Source: Macropodus opercularis
Lineage: Eukaryota > Chordata > Actinopteri > Anabantiformes > Osphronemidae
Length of the DNA stretch: 64,000 bases
Direction: 5' to 3'
Assembly: GCA_030770545.1 (NCBI GenBank)
Contig: CM061109.1
Span: 1,860,001 to 1,924,000 of the forward strand
Shown here piece by piece: positions 55,863-64,000 of the stretch. Under the pieces are notes generated by a model. That model did not search any database. It was not told where the DNA came from and saw only the letters and a list, made by a program, of their open reading frames with translations. The position numbers and the translations under genes were made by a program. The stretch's first letter is position 1; every line of letters begins with the position of its first letter.

Positions 55863-56869
55863 CTCCTAATCAAAGTCTTCACACAAACAAAAACAAGGAA
55901 ATCTCCTCTGACAAAAGTTACACCAAAAATAAATGCAGAAAGCAAGAATCTAGGAATGCAAGGAGACACACTAACTCACAATGTCTTGTTATGAAACAGT
56001 CTCATTCTCGTGGATCTTGACTTGGGTGGGTCTTGAGCTAAGGGTGAATCAAAATACCTCCTCTTGGGCGAACTCATGGCTGGGCTAAGTAATTTTGTGG
56101 AATATGACAAGGAAGAGGAAACCAGTCTGTGGCTCGGTGAACTGTAGCCAGGCTACGAGTTACAGTTCTGCTGAGCCTAGTAGCCTTCAGTTATGAGCAG
56201 CAATGACTTTATGAGTTTCCTTAAAAATACAAATTATAACCGTTCAATAAAAAAATGATCAGACTCTTCCTAACAATGGCATAAATCAATGTCCAGGAAC
56301 AGCTGTAGTCTTAGACTGTTTTTCCCCCATAGTTCATTTTAGTTAACCCCAGTAATTAACTCATTCAAAAGATCTACATGTCTCTTAGGCTCAGTCCCAA
56401 CTAGATTATTAAAAGTCTGCTGTGTTTCCTCCTATAATGTCACTTCCTGTTTTTTGTTTAGCGAATCATTGTCAGTCATCGTCATCTGGACTCCATATCT
56501 TGTACACCCTTCCCTCCCTTGTCGGTTCATATACCGCTGCTACTCTAGATTCTCATTCCTGTCAGGTTTGTTAGTCTTCTGTATTCATTGCCTTGTTAGT
56601 TGGTCTGAACTTTGCTGCTTTGCCATTTAGTTTTGCCTGCGTGAGCAGTGGTTTTTAGTTCTTGCATTTTGTTTGAACTGGTATCCTGCCTAGCAGAGTT
56701 TTGTTTGTTTTGATACCTTCATTATAATTAATCATTTCTCACTTAGTTGGTCTGAGTTGTGATACTGGGTCCCCACTGTGTTTGTTTGCAAAGCAGTTGC
56801 TGGCCCAGTCGACATCTTGATGTTTCTTTTGTCTCTTGGTTTTTTTTTTTTTTTTTTTATCTCTAGTCT
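55863..56869. other. Anonymous stretch, T-rich toward its right end
   Basis: The part at 56440-56860 is T/G-biased like 45950-46450 and includes a T run at about 56839-56858. It may be a retroelement remnant. No gene seen. Confidence 0.4.
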
Positions 56870-57140
56870 ATTTCCTCGCCCCAGCCAGTTGAGGCAGATA
56901 ACCACCACCTCGAGCCTTGTTCTGCTGGAGGTTTCTTCTGTTAGAGGGAGGTTTTACGCTTGACTGTTGCTAGTAAGATTTTATTAAAAAGTAAAATGCA
57001 TTTATGAGCTTTGTAATTAAAAAAAAACTTTTACGTGAATCAAACAGCTAGCAAGTGTGATTTGTTGGATTTTGTTCATAGTTCATTTTGTAAAGTGCCT
57101 TGAGACAACTCTTGCTGTGATTTTGGTGCTGGCATCTGGT
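56870..57140 (-). repeat. Long teleost repeat, reverse copy
   Basis: TGAGGCAGATAACC, GTTCTGCTGGAGGTTTCTTC, TTAGAGGGAGGTTTTACGC, TTGTTGGATTTTGTTCATAG, AAAGTGCCTTGAGACAACTC and TGTGATTTTGGTGCTGG are the reverse complement of the outer end seen at 42828. Confidence 0.8.
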
Positions 57141-57308
57141 ATTTAGTTTGTCCTCTAGCAGCAAACCGTTCAGCAGCTGTGGCCTCCACTTGGTCAACTG
57201 CACCTCCACAATTCTGGTAAACACTGTTAACTAGCAAAGACCAGAGCAACATGGTAGAAATGAAAGTGGTTCTTTTTTAAAACCTGAAATGAAACAAACA
57301 AATGTCAT

Positions 57309-57334
57309 TAACTTCCCATTTCGATGGGAAGTTA
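57309..57334. repeat. 11-bp perfect hairpin with TTCG loop
   Basis: TAACTTCCCAT (57309-57319) and ATGGGAAGTTA (57324-57334) flank TTCG, which in RNA would be a UUCG loop, although the closing pair is U-A rather than the C-G of the most stable class. A long T run follows at 57371-57390. Confidence 0.9.
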
Positions 57335-57390
57335 TTGAAGATTATTATCTTTTTGTTTGTTTGTTTTCTAATTTTTTTTTTTTTTTTTTA

Positions 57391-60300
57391 CAGTGTCAGC
57401 TGTGGTTTTGTCAAGTGGGGCAAAGTAGAAGCTGATTGGTATCCACGGTCTCTCTGGGCCTCTGTAATGCTGAGCGTCACATCCCAGAACCTTAAGCTGA
57501 GGATATTATTTACAAAACCCTCAACGTTTCTACATATGGGTGATGTGGAAAGTAAAAAAAAACAGACAAACAGACGTTTCTTACGCGCTAGAAGACCTGT
57601 TAGAGTGATGGAGGACCAACGGGGGGAAAAAGCGTAATTTTACTCTGCACACATAAACAGTCTGATAATGATTTACTGTATATGGCATGTTTAATACACA
57701 TGGCCCGTGTTGTGATGTGGAGAAGTGTTGGGCACAAATGAAATTGTCCTTGACAATCATTCAACAAGCTCCCGGAGCTGCAGAGGAAGCACACATGTCA
57801 AAAATGCTGCTTGCATTGCTGTTTCTGCACCGTATCCCCAACTTCATTTCACACTCATTTCAAGTCTCCCTGCCCCCACTCATCCAAGCTGGTCGTAGTC
57901 AAATTCAGTGTCGTCTGCCCTTAAATTCTTTGTTTAGTTCTTGCTTTGACATGCAGTAGTGGTTTCCTCAGCATGCAAGTTTCAACAGCTAAATATTACA
58001 CATTTTATTTTTAACATTATAAAAACATGACTTCTTCACATATTCACGGTTCTTAATGAATAATTTATATTTTTCTGTCTGTCTGCAGCACTGTGACAAT
58101 TGCCCTGCCGTGATGTGAAAGATTCTTTGCCAGAGAGAGGAGAATGTAAATGTACTGACCTGCAGCAGATACATTATACTGAGCATCAGCTACAAAATAT
58201 ACGAGTGTTCATTGAGCTCATACTGCAGCATTTCAGTCACAGGGACAACATCCTCCAAGCCTCAAAGTCATTGTAATCAATGGACAATAACCATAAAAGC
58301 TATTGAGCTGAGGTGGTGGGTGGGGCTAACATCATGTACATTTAAATCAAAGGTTACCATTTAGTGCAGTAGAACTCATAGAGCCACTGTGTTCATCAAC
58401 AGGAGAGAAAGGCAGCAAGGCCTGTTTTTTATGCTCCCATCAAGGGTTAAGGGAGTTAATTAAAACAAGCGACGCCTCACTGAATATGTTTAGCGCTGTT
58501 TCCAAGCAGGTTTTCAACACCTTGGTGTACGGACGAGTTTGAGTAGGTGAGACAGCGAAAGAAAAGACTATTTCAGCACATAGATCTGACTAGACAGGTT
58601 CGAGCTGCAAATTACTTTTAGCACTCAATTTCTTACCTAAATTAAAAAAGGGGGAGCGCTACAAGCTGCATCACTTCCAGCATCTGCTCTCAGGGACAAG
58701 AGTGAGATAATAGTGAGCTTTTCTTCTCATTTCATTTGCTGCCTGTAACGTCCTGTAGATAAACCCGTGACTGGTTTTCAGTCAGGTCAAACACTGACAC
58801 TTCACTGGGTTGAATGGAAATTATCTGGGCTTTTGCCAGGTTGAATGCTACCAGACCCTCCTCTCTCTGCCTGTGTTCATTTTTTGTGGCTTACAGAAAG
58901 CTGTAGTCATATTATAGCTGCCACCGGTGGCCTGCTAACGAATCACACCACAGATTATGCCCTTTGATTCAGGCCTAGCAGTCCTTTAGTCCGTGTTGAT
59001 CCCTGCGGGAAAAGGTCTTCTTATGATTGCTTAAAATGAGAACAGCAGGAGGCATGTTTGTTAAAGCCTGACACAATGAGCACCTACATATTTCAGTCTG
59101 TTGGTGCCTTGGTGATTTGCTGTCTTACAAAATTTAAAAGCTCAGACTGCAGTGCTCCCATAGCAGGGGTACAACTGTTGAGAAAGGCTGTGTTCAGACA
59201 GAATAACCTCATAGCCTCATGCATATCAGAGAGAAGGCTACACAAAGGTTTCACACAAAAATGTGGCTCAACTTCAGTCAGTTTACAGCAATAAAAACAC
59301 CTGGTACAGTACAGTATTATGTGTCTGCTATCTGCATCTTGTGGGTCTATGATTAATGTTCACAACAGTCCTCATCCCATCCCCAGTCCCTCGACAGACA
59401 TGCACAACTTAACATTCTGTTACACTCTCTTTGTCTGCCCTGCCCTGGACAGTGACGTTTCCAGTTAACCAGTTTGTATCAGTCTCATTCTACTTCACTT
59501 TCAACACAGCACATAGTCTGCAGCAAAATACGCCAACATGCATGGAGAAAATGTAAATGTACTCCCTGTTCTTGTTCATGCAGCCAGACATAACTTTATT
59601 AAAACATGAAACGTCAACTGGCTTTTAATTGGTTGAGCACATTCTTGTCATATCCATGTTATGCCGTTGTGAACATTTTGCTCTTTTGGCAAAACCGGGA
59701 TAAAAAGGTCATAACCAGTTCGTAGCATCTTGTCTGACTACATTCATAACAGAGTAGATAAATCCTACTTCATTAACTCATTGTTGGTGAATAACATTTT
59801 GTGAAACTAATGGTATAATTGTATCTTTATTCATGAACGTCAGATTTACCATCTTGTTACTGTAGATGCAAACATCACTAAACTGAGCCAGTTGTCTTCA
59901 GTGCACAACAAACACAAATGATTAGCCCTTGTCCTACCAGTACTTTTGGACAGGACTGTATTTCCACACGTGTAACAGAACATTTACACCAGGGTTGCAA
60001 CTGAGCCCGGATGCCCTCACTCCCACACACTGGCACTGGGGTTGCAAGCTGGCTGCCATTCGGTCTCCAATCCATATCTGTTGGTCTCTATTACTCTCCA
60101 TTGGTCTTATAGAGGTTTGCGAGTGGATGCAGTCTCATGGTGGATCTTTTTTCTGGAGCACAAGCCAGAAATACATCATCCATGTCATGGTCACTGGCTA
60201 CAGCTGCCAAAAGTCGCATACGGAGCCTTGAACAGCTTGATTAAGTTGCAGTGGAGTCTTCAGCTAATTATAATAGGGTTGCAAGTCGATCGCTGATGTG

Positions 60301-63300
60301 CCCAATTAAGACCTATGAAACCAATGAGAGTGCTTGTAATAAGGTTGGGGAAAAAAAGACAACTTGGGGTTTTCAGAAACATTTCACTTATGCAGTAAAG
60401 ATCAGCCTATTTGTTCTTGCCTCATTTTCAAATTCCAAGGAAAGTGAATGATTGAAACCTAGGGCTGGTTATTTGTGGGTGGAGTTCAGGGTTAGACTGA
60501 CACGTTGGCGTGTCTCTCGTGAAGCTGAAAATTGTTGTTTTTAGTTTTGAGAGCAAAAGAAAGGCTGGAGGGCAGTGGAGCTTCTGGGACCTGGCCTGCA
60601 GAAATTAAGCAGACATTATAGTTTTATGGTAATATTACTGATATGAATACCAAATAGCATTGGAAGCATCTGGCCCCTCATCATCTGTGTCTGTGTTGGC
60701 AGTCGCTATGGAAATTATCCAAATATCTTTACTTTTTCCATAATGTATGACAAAAAAAAATCACTTTGCCCTCCAAAGTAAAACCATATTTTTAGATTTT
60801 AGATGCAAATGTATTATGAATCTGAATCTGGTCTCTTAGTTAATAAAGAATTCAGATCCTGTCTGCTTCACATGTCCAATGAAATCTAACTGTGACAGTC
60901 ATGTTGTCATCTTTACTCATTGTTTATTGTGAGGATCCAACTTCCTGTTCAGCTGCACTTCTGCAAAATCTTGAGTCATGTCTTAACGGTTTCACCTGTT
61001 CTTCTTGCCCCCAGCTCTAGTCCACATGCTCTTCTCTGCTACAATAAGATCGCCAGATTGTCTGCTTTCACTCCAGACATGCAGACACCGCGCCATCAAG
61101 TGAGCTGCTGATCATGTTATTTGCTCTCTGCCAAGAACAAGTCATGTAACTCTCTGTTGTTCTGTCCATTGTTTCCATGCCATGCCTTTGTGTAGCCTTG
61201 GTTTTTGCCCAATATGATTTAGGCCATGGATCATGTTATGTTTAAATTGCCACTGCCCCTAACGAGAAGGTAAAGCTTTGAAATTGGTTTATTGGTTCAT
61301 TTGTCAGTGTCCTCAGTTCTAGTCCTTTTTGTTGGAGGGGTTTTCGGTTACTCTGCATTAAATTTGATATTTGTGTCAGGACTGTGTTTTCCTCGAGTGT
61401 CACCTTTCCCAGGATTCTCCTTCCTCCTAGTCACCTGTGAAACCCTTCCCAAGGCTAATGATCCAGACCAGATATTGCTCTGTGAAGTCTTCAATAGATT
61501 CATCTCAGCATAGGCCTCTCGGGTTTTACCACAAACAGACTTGGGCATCAGCCACATCCTACATAACCACCTTGGCTCTCCCTCATCTGGTTCAATATCT
61601 TGGAGTATTTTTAGGATTTAATCAGCATCAAATTCTGCTGGTTTAATTCTTAGGATAGATATCAGCGAGTATCTGTGTCTTTTATCTACTTGCTTTTCTT
61701 TAGAAACACAAACTTGAAAGGATGCAAGAAGTTGGGAAAAGCAAACAAAAACAACAAACGCTTCTGTAGGGGGTCAGGGTCAGTTATTTTAAAGGATTCT
61801 TTTACTGTTAAGATGAACTTTACTGCAGCAAACCAGTGGGATGACAAATGACTGACTTTCTCTCAGTATTGTTCAGGAAAGAACCGTCTAAATAATCAGA
61901 CATGATCATATTGTGTGGTGCTTATCTAGGAGCATGGTAAACATTGGTAAACGTCTGCTACCAGCTTCCAGCACACAAAACAACTGAAAGGTAACAGAAA
62001 AATCCTTCATTTGAAATGAAATTGTGTCTGTCTGTTTTTGATTAGCTGATCACCATAAACACCAGCAGTGGGCTGGACATGAAAGTCCATGGATAGATAA
62101 TGGATACAGGATTCCTGTATTATTATACTTCTGCATATCAGGTAGATTTAGTTTTTCTCCATCTTATAAATGCATCCTTTTAATAATCACTCTAATAATC
62201 ACTCACATTCTCGGTCTCAGACTAGATTATGGAGGAACTACAGTATAATGTAAAATGTGATGAGTCGACTATCTATACAATCTACTGAAGCTACAAACTG
62301 TTGATAATAAGTTGTAATGACTTTCAGTGTAAGGTCAAAAACCAAGTTACAGCATCTTTGCTGCAGAATGAAAAAAAATGTGTTTTCATTTCCACATAAA
62401 TACTGAAGAACAGATTACATTTATTGAATTAAATGCTCCTTGAGAGCAGTTGTCTGTCCATGTTAAATGGTGTGTTGTGTGTCCTTTATCCTCCTCTATC
62501 TGTTCACACTCTGCACTGTCTGTCTCTGCCTCTTTCCCATGGTGGCAGGATTTGAGACCCGCTGCAGTCTGCTGTGGTCTGCTGGGAGCTAATAGATTCT
62601 GCCAGCTCTCTGGCCAAAGCCCTGCTATGGTTTTGTCGGTGTGCCCAGTCTGCAGCAGGGATGGAGGGGGGTGAACGGGCATATAGAGGCCTGTGGGAGG
62701 GTGGAAGTCTTACTAGAGGGCACGAAGAGGAAAGGTGGAGGTAGAGGTGCTTGGTTGGAATTGAAGAGGAGGTGGATAGTAGCCAGAGTGTCAACTTGCA
62801 TCAGAGGTGACCCCAACCTGCATCCACTGCTGCCACCAACCATCGCCCCAGATTACCCAGAGTAGGAGCTGAACTCATCCTCTGTGGCATTAGAGCATTT
62901 CAGTGTTTCTCACACAGCTGGCACGGAAATTATTGGCATTCAAGCCGCCAAAATCCTATTTTGGATTTGTTTCCAATCACCAACGGAATGGAATCTTTTG
63001 GACCTACAGTACAAAGAAGAGGCTGGTTGTTTATTAAGCAGCTCAATTAATCTAGCACCTAAAATACACAGAGTACTAATAATAATATGTATAATTCAAA
63101 TTATTGGATTATATCAGTCCTATAAATATGTTGATGATGGTGTTACTATTAATGACAAGCTATATAGAGTCCTGTGTCTAAATTAATTGAGAAGATCCTA
63201 TTGAATGGGTTTCTGGCTGTGGCACCTTTGGGAGAGCTGCGCATGGGCCTGTATCTCATGGAACTGGAATGGGAGAGCGATGATAGCACACTCTGGCTGC

Positions 63301-63561
63301 CCTTCCCTCACACAAACATGCTTAGGCGACTGCATGGCCCCTGGTTAACTCAAAGGTGCACAACATAGCGCTTAGTAAAATAAATACTCCGCCTCAGAGG
63401 GCCTTCGACCTTCTGAAGTGTCAAATAGCTGAGAGGACGGTCGTGTTTCAGATCTGTATCAATCTCTCTCTTTCTGAAATACTCCATGTGGGCGTCATAA
63501 ACAGTCCCATCTTCACATTCTTACACAGCTGATAGGATCGTTCTGCTTTTATGAGAGAGCA
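57391..63561. other. Anonymous noncoding stretch, partly conserved-looking
   Basis: No gene can be named. The parts at 58200-58760, 58920-59300, 59970-60310 and 62880-63420 have the look of conserved noncoding DNA. The part at 60940-61600 is T-biased and may be retroelement-derived. Overlapping frames at 62386-62865 on both strands lack domains. Confidence 0.4.
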
Positions 63562-63587
63562 ACACACACGCGCACACACACACACAA
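63562..63587. repeat. (CA)n microsatellite, interrupted
   Basis: A CA run with a CGCG interruption. Confidence 0.85.
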
Positions 63588-64000
63588 AATAACAATAACA
63601 ATAGTTACAGTGATACTGATATCAGTACAACACGTACCGAAGGTTTCAGACGCTGCATGCTCCACTATCGCGTAGTGGCAGAGCAAACACACATTTTATA
63701 AAAGAGTAATTCTATCATTACTCTGTGTCATAAACAGAACAAAAGACTGTAAAGCGGCGTCACTTTCTCAGAGCAGCAATACGAACAGGATAATACTATA
63801 TATAAAACCACGTTATGTAGTGATGAACACTTTGTTTATGGATATATTTCAGTTCACAAAATTCAGTAACTGTTCGTGGGTCCATCGCGACTCTTTGTAG
63901 GCCAGTCAAATTGGAGCTGGCAGTGCCGTTGTCCTGTTTTGTATTATTTATTTTATTATTTTTTGGGTTTTATGTTGATGCACACTGTAGCCAAGTTCTG
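63588..64000. other. Anonymous noncoding stretch to the window end
   Basis: AT-rich DNA with nothing recognised. Confidence 0.5.

Noticed and set aside
55514..55969. 151-codon minus-strand ORF
   Set aside because: Lies across a SINE; apparent length comes from the repeat.
62386..62865. Overlapping ORFs of 72-98 codons on both strands
   Set aside because: Mutually exclusive frames without recognisable protein features.

Overview
The window looks like nuclear DNA of a ray-finned (teleost) fish, probably a spiny-rayed one. It is AT-leaning, carries many long CA/GT microsatellites, and holds interspersed repeats I recognise as teleost families: a tRNA-derived SINE, a long family whose end reads like AATTTTATTTATATAGC, a LINE 3' region, piggyBac-type MITEs with TTAA ends and two Tc1/mariner-type elements. 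Nothing suggests a bacterial, phage or organellar origin.

I found no protein-coding gene I can name. Almost every open frame is short and sits in a microsatellite, a repeat or anonymous sequence. The window is therefore best read as a gene desert or as part of one or more very large introns. The best coding or exon candidates are all unrecognised: 1611-1787 (+, ends at a good donor), 16279-16416 (+, strong acceptor then 45 open codons), 20268-20349 (+, 82 nt between a strong acceptor and a GTAAGT donor), a minus-strand exon edge at 26379, a minus-strand pair of offset open frames at 36670-37154, 40634-40785 (+, acceptor plus a signal-peptide-like ORF) and 49435-49644 (+, 69 aa with a signal-peptide-like start).

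Layout: 1-1060 is GC-richer and carries a 30-bp minisatellite; 1.9-5.7 kb is anonymous apart from a twin-hairpin cluster; 6234-7440 is a 1.2-kb Tc1/mariner-type transposon with 73-bp inverted ends and a decayed transposase C-terminus; 8.8-12 kb is anonymous with two recursive-splice-like sites; 12.4-13.1 kb holds a SINE and a long-repeat fragment; 13.1-23 kb holds exon candidates and microsatellites; 23.2 kb is a LINE 3' fragment; 27-33 kb holds SINE, MITE, nested-repeat and LINE-tail fragments; 36.4-37.2 kb is the coding-like minus-strand segment; 42.8-43.3 kb is the best long-repeat copy; 49.7-51.7 kb holds a SINE, a Tc1-like element and a MITE relic; 55.6 and 56.9-57.1 kb hold a SINE and a reversed long-repeat copy; 57.3 kb is followed by anonymous, possibly conserved DNA to the end.

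The most informative repeat structure is at 29.74-30.02 kb. There a TTAA-ended element sits inside a long-repeat copy, and the copy at 42.83 kb lacks the insertion. No novel multi-gene system is visible.
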